From contig NZ_JAIQDI010000002.1 in NCBI RefSeq assembly GCF_020034665.1, positions 1,674,001-1,738,000 of the forward strand: DNA of 64,000 nucleotides. The letters are read 5' to 3'. Within the stretch, counting starts at the first letter, position 1. Each line of letters starts with the position of its first letter. The notes under the pieces are model-generated. The model was not told the DNA's origin, did no database searches, and saw only the letters and a list, made by a program, of their open reading frames with translations. A program made the translations under genes and the position numbers. This document shows positions 52,318 to 60,907 of this stretch, piece by piece. This stretch comes from Niabella beijingensis (GTDB taxonomy: Bacteria > Bacteroidota > Bacteroidia > Chitinophagales > Chitinophagaceae).

Positions 52318-52779
52318 TTATACGGTTAAACGTGATACATATAGATTCAGTTTGTCCAGGTTCTGTTTCAGTCCTTCATCCGCTTTGAAGGTTTTCACCG
52401 TCTGGATAAATACTTCAGAACTTTCAAAGAGCATGTGCCAGTCGATGACCGTCTGATCACCACGGCTTTCAAAAGTGATGGTCGCCAGAAACCGCGGACC
52501 GGAAACATGGTCATATACGATCTTTTTAAAAGGGACCACTTCTTTAAAGATGCTTTTGTTCTTATAATCTGTTCCGTCCGGACCATGCATAACCAGGTTC
52601 CACGCACCGCCGGGTTGCAGGTCCATTTTACTGATCGTATTGGTAAATCCTTCCGGCCCCCACCACTGCTTCAGGTGCTCCGGATCCGTCCACACTTCCC
52701 AAACCAGCTCCAAAGGAGCATTCAGCACACGGGTCAGCCGCAGTTCCCCGTCTGCGGTGTTATTTCCTTCGTTTTGCAT
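52318..52779 (-). CDS. SRPBCC (AHSA1-like) protein 1
   Basis: 153 residues. GELRLTRVLNAPLELVWEVWTDPEHLKQWWGPEGFTNTISKMDLQPGGAWNLVMHGPDGTDYKNKSIFKEVVPFKKIVYDHVSGP is a classical AHSA1/SRPBCC opening with the WWGP motif, followed by ITFESRGDQTVIDWHMLFES. Its start overlaps the ArsR gene by 20 bases, so they are translationally coupled. Such proteins bind or sequester lipids or other hydrophobic molecules; the ligand is unknown. Confidence 0.92.
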   Translation of the reverse strand: MQNEGNNTADGELRLTRVLNAPLELVWEVWTDPEHLKQWWGPEGFTNTISKMDLQPGGAWNLVMHGPDGTDYKNKSIFKEVVPFKKIVYDHVSGPRFLATITFESRGDQTVIDWHMLFESSEVFIQTVKTFKADEGLKQNLDKLNLYVSRLTV

Positions 52780-53104
52780 TTTTTTTTGTTTTTTGTATAG
52801 TGGATAAATAATTTTCCAGTGCGTCCAGTTTATTTTCCCAGAACCGTTTGTATTGTTCCACCCAGGTATTGATCTCGCTCAGTGGTTCGAGCTTTGCTTC
52901 GCAATAGCGTTCCCTGCCCTGTTGTTTTATTTCGATCAGACCGCATTCCGCCAGTATCTTCACATGCAGGGATACCGCCTGTCGTGTCACCCGGAACTTT
53001 TCTGCGATGGTGTTTACATTCAGCGGCTGTTCTGCCACCAAACCGATAATGGCCCTTCGGGTAGGATCGGCTATCGCCTGAAATACATCACGCCGTGCTT
53101 CCAT
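52760..53104 (-). CDS. ArsR family transcriptional regulator
   Basis: 114 residues. MEARRDVFQAIADPTRRAIIGLVAEQPLNVNTIAEKFRVTRQAVSLHVKILAECGLIEIKQQGRERYCEAKLEPL is a complete ArsR winged HTH; the metal-binding Cys box is absent, so it is one of the non-metal SRPBCC-linked ArsR proteins. The start at 53104 (after the palindromes) is preferred to the longer frame from 53209, which would run over the promoter and both operators. It regulates its own operon with the two SRPBCC genes. Confidence 0.9.
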   Translation of the reverse strand: MEARRDVFQAIADPTRRAIIGLVAEQPLNVNTIAEKFRVTRQAVSLHVKILAECGLIEIKQQGRERYCEAKLEPLSEINTWVEQYKRFWENKLDALENYLSTIQKTKKNAKRRK

Positions 53105-53109
53105 TTTAT

Positions 53110-53156
53110 GCAAGTATTTACTTGCAAATTTAAAGGCAAGTATTTGCTTGCGCAAA
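53110..53156 (-). promoter_or_regulatory. ArsR operon promoter with two palindromic operators
   Basis: On the minus strand: TTTG (53153-53156), 20 bases, TAAATTTG (53125-53132). Operator 1 GCAAGT-ATTT-ACTTGC (53110-53125) abuts the -7 box; operator 2 GCAAGT-ATTT-GCTTGC (53136-53151) fills the spacer between -33 and -7. The two are 26 bases apart, about 2.5 helical turns. Confidence 0.8.
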
Positions 53157-53240
53157 TTTATTTTTCGTGCGACATGCTGTGCCCTCTCGATGGTTTCCAA
53201 AAAGGTCAAGTATATTTCGCTGCATAAACAGGAAGTTAAA

Positions 53241-53299
53241 ATATTTAAACTAAAACGATAAAAAATATTTGTTTTAGTTTAAATATAGTTTTATGTTTG
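53241..53299 (+). promoter_or_regulatory. Promoter with a perfect 16-bp inverted repeat before DUF2975
   Basis: ATATTTAAACTAAAAC (53241-53256) and its exact complement GTTTTAGTTTAAATAT (53271-53286) with 14 bases between. The promoter elements TTTG (53268-53271) and TATGTTTG (53292-53299), 20 bases apart, flank and overlap the right arm, so a protein bound to the repeat would control access of RNA polymerase. Confidence 0.8.
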
Positions 53300-53317
53300 C
53301 TTTATAAAAACAAAACG

Positions 53318-54505
53318 ATGATGATCCAATCAAAGCGGGCTTCTCTTATCACTATTGGTCCCTGGTTGCTGACTGCAATAGCTTTTATTAAGGCGGTTTT
53401 CTTAATAAGCGCAATTACCGGCCCCCGGTCCCGGTTGGGAAATTGCCCGGATGTTAAATGGGGAACTTTCTCGATCAGTATCCTGTTCCTTGCTGCTATC
53501 GTTATGGCATCCTACCTGCTCCAGCGCCTTTTAGCGAAGTCCGGCCGGTTAAAAACATGGCCGCCGTCTTTCAGATGGAAGCTGCTGGCCATATATGGTA
53601 TCTGCCTTTTTGCGGTATATATTTCCTCTGTTGCGGAAGAGATCATAGATGGATTCCGGTCCAGCTCAGTAACGGAGGATTGTCCGCCATTCGGCGCTTA
53701 TTTCATGCTGCCGCTTTTCCTCGGCTTTTCTTTCCTTAAATTTATTATAAACCCTGTAGTGTGGGCCCTTGTTTTATGTCTCTTTTTAACCGTCGACTAC
53801 TTTAAATACACACTGCTCAAAAGTGCTCAAAAGAACAGGGATACCCGGCAGACGATAGCGGACACTTATATCATCCGGCTATTGAACGGACTGGCGACCT
53901 GTGCATTCATCGGTGCGTGCATCTTTCTGGCCTTTAAGGTCTTTAGCAGCAATTCTCCGGCACTCAGCAACAGCATCAGAAGTTACGAAATGAGCGATAT
54001 CCGTCTTACAAACCCGGCGAAGCTGTACCGGCCCGGTGGCGATGGACTGGACCGGTGGTTCAAGGATTCTGTGATTGTAACACCTTATACCGATAAGGCC
54101 AGCGTTATCCTGCGGTTCAGATCGAAACAGGAGCTTTTCAGTGCACCTGCATTGGTCTTCCAGCTTTCTTATTACATTTACTTTATCATGATCGTTGTTA
54201 TTATCTATCTGATCAAACGGTTTATTAACGCACTTGCAAAGAATGACATATTTATTGCAAGAAACATAAGATACCTGCAATGGGTGGCAGTATTACTGAT
54301 CGCCCTGCCGGTGATCCGGTGGATCACTCAGAAACTATTGCTCCGCTGCATCGAAGCGCTTAGAATGAATGATTCCGGACTGGAAATGGTTCCCGGCTCT
54401 TCCTGGTACTCTTCCACAACATATATTGGTTTTTTGGTCCTGGCCTTAGCCCTGGTTTTTAAAGCGGGCCGGTCCATTCAGCAGGAAAACGAAGATTTTG
54501 TATAG
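53318..54505 (+). CDS. DUF2975 family membrane protein
   Basis: 395 residues with about eight hydrophobic helices. The C-terminal third (LVFQLSYYIYFIMIVVIIYLIKRFINALAKNDIFIARNIRYLQWVAVLLIALPVIRWITQ) is the DUF2975 pattern F-x-x-x-N-I-x-x-L, here FIARNIRYL. DUF2975 genes commonly precede a small XRE regulator, as here (2 bases to the next gene), and the pair is thought to act as a membrane-linked transcription switch. Start at 53318 (MMIQSKRASL) fits the promoter; an upstream TTG at 53297 is inside it. Confidence 0.85.
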   Translation: MMIQSKRASLITIGPWLLTAIAFIKAVFLISAITGPRSRLGNCPDVKWGTFSISILFLAAIVMASYLLQRLLAKSGRLKTWPPSFRWKLLAIYGICLFAVYISSVAEEIIDGFRSSSVTEDCPPFGAYFMLPLFLGFSFLKFIINPVVWALVLCLFLTVDYFKYTLLKSAQKNRDTRQTIADTYIIRLLNGLATCAFIGACIFLAFKVFSSNSPALSNSIRSYEMSDIRLTNPAKLYRPGGDGLDRWFKDSVIVTPYTDKASVILRFRSKQELFSAPALVFQLSYYIYFIMIVVIIYLIKRFINALAKNDIFIARNIRYLQWVAVLLIALPVIRWITQKLLLRCIEALRMNDSGLEMVPGSSWYSSTTYIGFLVLALALVFKAGRSIQQENEDFV

Positions 54506-54507
54506 TA

Positions 54508-54714
54508 ATGCCTATTGTAATAAATCTGGATGTGATGCTGGCCAGGCGAAAAATGAGCCTGACAGAGCTGGCAGAGAAAGTGGATCTGACCATAGTAAAT
54601 TTATCCAAACTCAAAACGGGTAAAGCCAGGGGGGTGCGTTTTGATACGCTTGAGGCGATCTGTAAGGCACTGGACTGCAGGCCCGGAGACATCATTGACA
54701 TTGAACCGGAATAA
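54508..54714 (+). CDS. Small Cro/CI-type XRE regulator (YozG-like)
   Basis: 68 residues, one HTH: MPIVINLDVMLARRKMSLTELAEKVDLTIVNLSKLKTGKARGVRFDTLEAICKALDCRPGDIIDIE. Typical of the tiny XRE proteins following DUF2975. It starts 2 bases after DUF2975 and is probably kept inactive or tuned by that membrane partner. The long inverted repeat in the operon promoter is the natural candidate for its operator. Confidence 0.92.
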   Translation: MPIVINLDVMLARRKMSLTELAEKVDLTIVNLSKLKTGKARGVRFDTLEAICKALDCRPGDIIDIEPE

Positions 54715-54809
54715 CTAATCCCGAATAATATATAAAACAACCTGCTCTTATATTGATGTAAACACATCATGAGGCATCCTTTTATCCATTCATTTTCAAC
54801 TTAACTATT

Positions 54810-56132
54810 ATGAAAGTTTTATTCTTAAGCATTCTGTTTTTTATTGGCGGCGGATGTGCTGCTCAACATCCGGTTTCCTGGCTGAAGGAACATATAATAC
54901 CTATTGCTTTAGACGATTCCCTTTCAAACACAGGCAATGATTTTAATAAGCTGAAAAAATACATAGGTGATGCACCAATCGTACTGCTGGGAGAAGAAAC
55001 CCATGGAGACGGAACTGCTTTTAAAACCAAAGCAGCACTGGTCCGGTTTTTACATGAGGAAATGGGCTTTGATGTGCTGGCCTGGGAAGGAGGATTGTTC
55101 CAGGCGGAAAAAGCATGGGAACTGGCCTTTGATGACCCCGGACAGGGCGTAGCACACCTGCAGCAATGCACCTGGCCGCTCTGGACATGGGCCCGTGAAG
55201 TGCAACCGCTCCTCCTTTATACTACCGAAACGTTTAAGACCAACAGGCCATTAAAGATGACGGGGATCGACGTCCAGCTCAGGAGTATGATCGATCAGGT
55301 ATACTTTCCCAAAGCATTCTCCGCATATTTAGTGAAAAATAATATTGATTTTGAAAACCAGGCTGAACGGGACAGTTTCTTTAATTGTTACAATGCGGTT
55401 AATACAGGTATTGCTGTTTGGGGCGAGGGAAAAAAAACGGATGAGATCAGTGCACTGGCCGTGAATTTAAAGCAGCAACAAAGTACCTTCAAACGCCTTT
55501 TAGCAAAAAAAGCAGCACAGCTGGAACGGATACCCGGTCAGGAAGCGGCCCTGTTTAGCCGGCATCTCAGATCCGTACAGGCCTATCTGCCACAATTGCT
55601 GCTGACCAATCGTATAGACACTACCATCACACCGGAAGAAGGAAATATCCTGCGGGACTCCCTGATGGCAGAAAATATCATCTGGCTTCATCAGAAAATG
55701 TACCCGGGCAAAAAGATCATTGTGTGGACCGCCAGTGCGCATTTGTCCGTGGGATCGACGCTCCGGTTAAATGGTACGGTACTTCCCCGCGTAGGTGATT
55801 TTTTAAAAGAGCGGATTCCCGGGAAGTTCTATGGCATTGGCTTTGTTGCCGCCAGGGGGTACTGGGGAACTGTTTTTATGAGATCGCCTGTCCCGATTGA
55901 AAAGACCGGGGCAAGCTCCTTTGAAACGATCTTCTCACAAATCGGGGTAGCGCATTTCTTTCTGGATCTGAAAACACTGAGCAGGACCAGGGGCGGAAGC
56001 TGGTTAAACGACAGCCGGGAAATGCGGCCCTTTGGTTATACGGGAGGGTTTGAAAAAAGCTGGCCTGCAGTTTTTGATGCGGTGATTTTCAATCACACAA
56101 TGGCGCCTGCAACACAGATCCCTGGCCCCTAG
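54810..56132 (+). CDS. Erythromycin esterase family protein
   Basis: 440 residues with a lipoprotein/signal sequence (FFIGGGCAAQ). Family marks: VLLGEETHGDGTAFKTKAALVRFLHEEMGFDVLAWEGG (Glu-x-x-His metal- and catalysis-linked residues), WTWAREVQPLLLYTTE, MTGIDVQ, and KIIVWTASAHLSVGS. EreA/EreB open the macrolactone of erythromycin; many chromosomal relatives have other, unknown esterase roles. This one is exported, unlike EreA/EreB. Resistance is not proven. Nothing operonic follows; 155 bases separate it from the convergent efflux operon. Confidence 0.85.
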   Translation: MKVLFLSILFFIGGGCAAQHPVSWLKEHIIPIALDDSLSNTGNDFNKLKKYIGDAPIVLLGEETHGDGTAFKTKAALVRFLHEEMGFDVLAWEGGLFQAEKAWELAFDDPGQGVAHLQQCTWPLWTWAREVQPLLLYTTETFKTNRPLKMTGIDVQLRSMIDQVYFPKAFSAYLVKNNIDFENQAERDSFFNCYNAVNTGIAVWGEGKKTDEISALAVNLKQQQSTFKRLLAKKAAQLERIPGQEAALFSRHLRSVQAYLPQLLLTNRIDTTITPEEGNILRDSLMAENIIWLHQKMYPGKKIIVWTASAHLSVGSTLRLNGTVLPRVGDFLKERIPGKFYGIGFVAARGYWGTVFMRSPVPIEKTGASSFETIFSQIGVAHFFLDLKTLSRTRGGSWLNDSREMRPFGYTGGFEKSWPAVFDAVIFNHTMAPATQIPGP

Positions 56133-56287
56133 TAGGCTGTTGAACCAGCCGGGTACCTGCTGTACCGGAACGGGTGCTTTGGCTGATGAAATAAAGCCAG
56201 GCCGGGATCCGCTGTTGGCGGAAGCGCCAGCCCGGCTTCATTTAGCCGCGATAAATACCGGTTGCCGCTGCGAATTGTTATCCCTCC

Positions 56288-57724
56288 TTATTTCCATCCG
56301 CCACCCAGGGCGCGGTAAATATGGGTCACTGCACTGAATTGCTGTTCGCGGGTCTCTACCAGGTCCAACCTGGATTCCAGTGCATCCCGCTGTGTCATCA
56401 GCACTTCCAGGTAGTCGGCGCGCGCAGCCTTGTATAATTCATTGGATACGGTGATGGATCTTGCCAGCGCATCAACCTCCTTTTTCTTCAGCTGGTATTT
56501 CTGTTCCAGGTTGCTGATGTTAGAAAGCTCATTGGATACTTCCCGTACGGCATTTAAAATGGTCTTCTCGTATTCATACAGGGCCTGCTGCTGGCGGGCA
56601 TCGGCGCTGTTAAACTCCGCCTTGATGGCATTTTTATTGATCAGCGGCCCGGCCAGTTCACCTGCGAGGGAAAACAAAACGGATTCCGGCAGCCTGGCGA
56701 GATAAGAAGGTTTGAATGCCTGCAATCCTACAGCAGCAGAAATATCCAATGACGGATAAAAAGCTGCCCGGGCTACTTTCACATCCAGGCGTGCAGCTGC
56801 CAGCGCCAGCTCTGCCTGCCGGATATCGGGCCGGTTGGCCAGTAATTGTGAAGGGATGCCGGTACTTACCTGTTGTGGCAATGCGGTAAGAAAACCACCG
56901 GAAGACCGCTCTACCGGCTGTGGATTGCGCCCCAGCAGAAAGTTGATCTTATTCTCTCCTTCCTTTATCTGCTGTAAGATTTCGTATTCCCGGCTTTGCG
57001 AATTCAGCACTTCGGCTTCAAATTTTTTGACCGCCAGCTCCGTTGCCCTTGCGGCTTCTTTCTGGACTTTTACTATTTCCAGTCCATTCTTTTGTAGCTG
57101 TATGCTTTCCTTTACAATGACCAGCTGGTTATCCAGTCCCAGCAGCTCATAGTAGGTATCTGCAATTTCTGCAATGAGGTTGGTTATTACAAAATTTTTC
57201 CCTTCCACGGTGGCCAGGTAGCGGTCTGTTGCCGCCTGTTTGCCATTGCGGAGTTTTTTCCAGATGTCGGCCTCCCAGGTGGCATAAAGCCCCAGTTCAT
57301 GGTCGGGCAAAATATCCGGCACCTCTTTTCCCGGTTCTATATCGGTGGAGGCATCTCCTGCACCCTGGCTGGTATAACGGCCTACTTTTTCTATCCCGCT
57401 TCCTGCTTTTGCAATAACACTGGGCAGCAGCTCTCCTTTCTTTACACGGATATCATTGCGTGCAATTTCTATTTCCTGAAGGGTGCCCAGCAGCTCCCGG
57501 TTATTGTGCAGTGCAGTATCCACCAGTTTTAAAAGATACGGATCCGCAAAGAAATCCTGCCATTTTACGGCAGCGCTGTTCAGCGTATCGGCCGCTGGCG
57601 CTTCAAAAGACGCCGGTGGCTCAGTTGTTATTCCGTGGTTCACCACTGCAGGCACTTTACAGCTTTCAATGCCTGTAAGAACAAGGGCGGCTGTACCGAT
57701 AAGATATTTCTTAATGTTGTTCAT
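56288..57724 (-). CDS. RND efflux outer-membrane lipoprotein (OprM/NodT family)
   Basis: 478 residues. Lipoprotein signal (ALVLTGIESCKVP) and two TolC/OprM-type repeats: WQDFFADPYLLKLVDTALHNNRELLGTLQEIEIARNDIRVKKGELLPSV and RPDIRQAELALAAARLDVKVARAAFYPSLDISAAVGLQ, with the long helical segments (YDYEKTILNAVREVSNELSNISNLEQKYQLKKKEVDAL). It forms the outer-membrane duct of a drug efflux pump. Its start overlaps the pump gene end by 14 bases. Confidence 0.93.
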   Translation of the reverse strand: MNNIKKYLIGTAALVLTGIESCKVPAVVNHGITTEPPASFEAPAADTLNSAAVKWQDFFADPYLLKLVDTALHNNRELLGTLQEIEIARNDIRVKKGELLPSVIAKAGSGIEKVGRYTSQGAGDASTDIEPGKEVPDILPDHELGLYATWEADIWKKLRNGKQAATDRYLATVEGKNFVITNLIAEIADTYYELLGLDNQLVIVKESIQLQKNGLEIVKVQKEAARATELAVKKFEAEVLNSQSREYEILQQIKEGENKINFLLGRNPQPVERSSGGFLTALPQQVSTGIPSQLLANRPDIRQAELALAAARLDVKVARAAFYPSLDISAAVGLQAFKPSYLARLPESVLFSLAGELAGPLINKNAIKAEFNSADARQQQALYEYEKTILNAVREVSNELSNISNLEQKYQLKKKEVDALARSITVSNELYKAARADYLEVLMTQRDALESRLDLVETREQQFSAVTHIYRALGGGWK

Positions 57725-60700
57725 GATGATCAATTTCTTCTGTTAACGGATTCTCTTCTTCATCTTCCACAAGGATATGGCGCTCCGATATACGGGCAAA
57801 AATGTAGTACAGTCCCGGAATAATAAGCACCCCGAAGATGGTACCAAACAACATACCTCCTGCTGCGGCGGATCCGATGGTATGATTGGCGATCGCTCCC
57901 GGACCTGTTGCTATCATCAGCGGAATAACGCCGGCGATAAAGGCAAAGGAGGTCATCAATATCGGACGCAGCCGCGCTGCCGCACCTTCAATGGCGGCCT
58001 GCGCGGGTGTATGTCCATCACGATGCCGCTGCACTGCATACTCCACGATCAGTACGGCGTTCTTACCCAGGATACCGATCAGCATTACCATGGCGATCTG
58101 CGCATAGATATTGTTTTCCAGCCCGAAGATCTTCAGAAAACAAAAAGCGCCGAAGATCCCGATGGGCAGCGATAACAGAATGGGCAACGGCAGTACAAAA
58201 CTCTCGTACTGCGCCGACAGTACCAGGTATACGAATACCAGGGAGATCAGGAAGATATAAATGGCCTGGTTGCCCCTGCGCGTCTGGTCTTTGGAGATCC
58301 CCGCCCAATCGATACCAAAGCCCCGCGGCAGCTTTTCTTTGGCCACCCTGTTAATGACGTCAATTGCCGTTCCGCTGCTCACACCCGGTGCCGACCCGCC
58401 GCTGATCTCAGAAGCATTGTACATATTGTGCCGGGTGATCTCCGACAGGCCATAGGTCTTCTTCATGGTCATAAAGGCCGAATACGGAACCATTTCATCA
58501 TGGTCGTTCTTTACATAATAGTTAAACACATCTTCCGGCAACTGACGGTACTGCGGTAATGCCTGTACCATTACTTTATAAGGCCGGTCGAATTTGATGA
58601 ACCCGGTTTCATAGTTACTGCCCACCAACGTGGAAAGGTTGTCCATGGCGTTTTCGATGGACACCCCTTTCTGTTTGGCCTTGTCGTTATCCACCGCCAG
58701 CTGGTATTGCGGAAAGCTGGCGCTGTAAAAGGTGAACACCGAGCGCAGCTCGGGTTGTTTGTTCAGTTCTTTTACAAAATCCCGGCTCACCGTTTCCATC
58801 AGCTTGTAGTCGCCGGTACCGGCCTTATCCAGCAGCCGCAGTTCAAAGCCTCCGGCCGCGCCATAGCCCGGTACTGCGGGCGGCGGAAAGAATTCCAGCG
58901 TAGCCCCTTTAATACCTCTGGCTTTTTCTTCCAGCTCTTCCATGATCTCCTGCATGGAATGTTTGCGCTCGCTCCAGTCTTTCAGGTTGATCAGGCAGGT
59001 GCCGGAGTTGGACCCCGTTCCTTCCGATAACACCTCATAACCGGCAGTGGTAGATACCGACTGGATGTCTTCCATCCCTGAAGCAATTTTCTGTAATTCT
59101 GCCGCCACGGCATCTGTACGCTCCAGGGTGGAACCGGGTGGGGTTACAATGATGGCATAAAACATTCCCTGATCTTCACCGGGTATAAAACCGGAAGGCA
59201 CTGAAGTACTGAAACCCCAGGTGCCGGCAATAAAGACCACCAGTATCAGGAACGTGACCGCACGCCGGTTCACAATAAGCGATACCAGTTTTTTATACCA
59301 GCCCTGCAAATTATTGAACCAGTTATTAAAACCGTCGATCGCACGGTTCACAACGGTATTTTTCTTTTTCCCATGTGTGTTCTTTAAGATCATGGCACAC
59401 ATGGCTGGTGTGAAGGTAAGCGCCACAATACCGGAGAGGATAATAGCAGTTGCCATGGTAACAGAAAATTGCCGGTAGAACACCCCCACAGGGCCCGACA
59501 TAAAGGCGATAGGGATAAATACCGCAGCCATAATCAGCGTGATGGCAATGATGGCGCCTCCTATTTCCTTCATCGCCGCCATGGTAGCAGCTTTGGGCTT
59601 GAGCCCCTCGCTTTCCATCTTCGCATGAACAGCCTCCACCACCACAATGGCGTCATCCACTACGATACCGATCGCAAGCACCAGCGCGAAAAGCGTGATC
59701 AGGTTTAACGTGATACCCAGGAACTGCATAAAAAAGAACGTGCCGATCAATGAAATAGGAACAGCCAGGATGGGAATAAGTGTCGACCGCCAGTCGCCCA
59801 GGAACAGGAATACCACAAATCCTACAAGGATAAAAGCTTCCACCAGGGTGTGCACCACTTTTTCCATGGAGGCGTCCAGGAACTTGGATACATCATAGCT
59901 GAGCTCATAATGCATGCCTTTGGGGAAGGAGGATTCCTGGATCTCTTTCAGTTTGGCCTTTACATTTTTGATCACCTCACTGGCGTTACTTCCATAGGAT
60001 TGTTTGATCACAATGGCCGCCGAAGTGCGCCCGTTCAGCTTTGAATAGATATTATAAAATGCGCTTCCCAGCTCAATATCGGCAATGTCTTTCAGATGGA
60101 GCAATTGCCCGTCGGGACCGGTTTTCAGCACTATGTTCTCATAATCCTCTTTCTTATTGTAGCGACCGGTATATTTGAGCACATATTCAAATGCCTGTGA
60201 TTTTTTGCCCGAGCTCTCCCCCAGCCGGCCCGGAGAGGCTTCCAGACTCTGATCGCCCAGTGCTTCCATCACTTCATTGGCGGTGATCTTATACGCCAGC
60301 ATCCGGTCGGGCTTCAGCCACACCCGCATGGAGTATTCCTTGTCGCCCAGGATGTCTGCGAATCCCACGCCATTTACCCGTTTCAGTTCTGCAAGCAGGT
60401 TCAGGTCGGCAAAATTGTATATAAAATTACCGTCCAGCTTGGGATCATCGCTGTACAGGTTCACATACATCAGCATGTTGGATTCCTCACGTGTGATCTT
60501 TACTCCTTCACGTACTACCAGCGGCGGGAGTTTGTTTACCACTGCGGCCACCCGGTTCTGAACGTTTACAGATGCCAGGTTGGGATCGGTGCCCAGTTCA
60601 AAAACCACCTGGATGCTGGCTTCCCCGTCGTTACCGGCATCGGAGGCCATATACTTCATACCCGGAATCCCGTTGATGGCCTGTTCCAGGGGGATAACAA

Positions 60701-60881
60701 CCGCTTTGATCATCAGCTCACTATTGGCTCCGGGATATTCGGCCGTTACGTTCACCTTGGGCGGTGATACAGATGGGAACTGGGTTACCGGCAATTGGGT
60801 CAATGCCAGGATACCCAGAAAAAGTATGATCAACGAAATAACAATAGAAAGTACGGGCCTGTTAATAAATTTACTAAACAT
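57711..60881 (-). CDS. RND multidrug efflux permease (HAE1/AcrB family)
   Basis: 1056 residues, full length for AcrB. N-terminal FINRPVLSIVISLIILFLGILALTQLPVTQFPSVSPPKVNV, TM4 Asp pair in LALVLAIGIVVDDAIVVVEAVHAKM (proton relay), PGSTLERTD and the VYLVLSAQYESFVLPLPILLSLPIGIFGA TM stretch are conserved. The hydrophobe/amphiphile type (HAE1) suggests export of drugs or bile-like compounds, not metals. It is the middle gene of a periplasmic adaptor-pump-duct operon; no local regulator gene adjoins it. Confidence 0.96.
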   Translation of the reverse strand: MFSKFINRPVLSIVISLIILFLGILALTQLPVTQFPSVSPPKVNVTAEYPGANSELMIKAVVIPLEQAINGIPGMKYMASDAGNDGEASIQVVFELGTDPNLASVNVQNRVAAVVNKLPPLVVREGVKITREESNMLMYVNLYSDDPKLDGNFIYNFADLNLLAELKRVNGVGFADILGDKEYSMRVWLKPDRMLAYKITANEVMEALGDQSLEASPGRLGESSGKKSQAFEYVLKYTGRYNKKEDYENIVLKTGPDGQLLHLKDIADIELGSAFYNIYSKLNGRTSAAIVIKQSYGSNASEVIKNVKAKLKEIQESSFPKGMHYELSYDVSKFLDASMEKVVHTLVEAFILVGFVVFLFLGDWRSTLIPILAVPISLIGTFFFMQFLGITLNLITLFALVLAIGIVVDDAIVVVEAVHAKMESEGLKPKAATMAAMKEIGGAIIAITLIMAAVFIPIAFMSGPVGVFYRQFSVTMATAIILSGIVALTFTPAMCAMILKNTHGKKKNTVVNRAIDGFNNWFNNLQGWYKKLVSLIVNRRAVTFLILVVFIAGTWGFSTSVPSGFIPGEDQGMFYAIIVTPPGSTLERTDAVAAELQKIASGMEDIQSVSTTAGYEVLSEGTGSNSGTCLINLKDWSERKHSMQEIMEELEEKARGIKGATLEFFPPPAVPGYGAAGGFELRLLDKAGTGDYKLMETVSRDFVKELNKQPELRSVFTFYSASFPQYQLAVDNDKAKQKGVSIENAMDNLSTLVGSNYETGFIKFDRPYKVMVQALPQYRQLPEDVFNYYVKNDHDEMVPYSAFMTMKKTYGLSEITRHNMYNASEISGGSAPGVSSGTAIDVINRVAKEKLPRGFGIDWAGISKDQTRRGNQAIYIFLISLVFVYLVLSAQYESFVLPLPILLSLPIGIFGAFCFLKIFGLENNIYAQIAMVMLIGILGKNAVLIVEYAVQRHRDGHTPAQAAIEGAAARLRPILMTSFAFIAGVIPLMIATGPGAIANHTIGSAAAGGMLFGTIFGVLIIPGLYYIFARISERHILVEDEEENPLTEEIDHHEQH

Positions 60882-60907
60882 AAAAACTGTTTTGGAATAC
60901 CATCATT

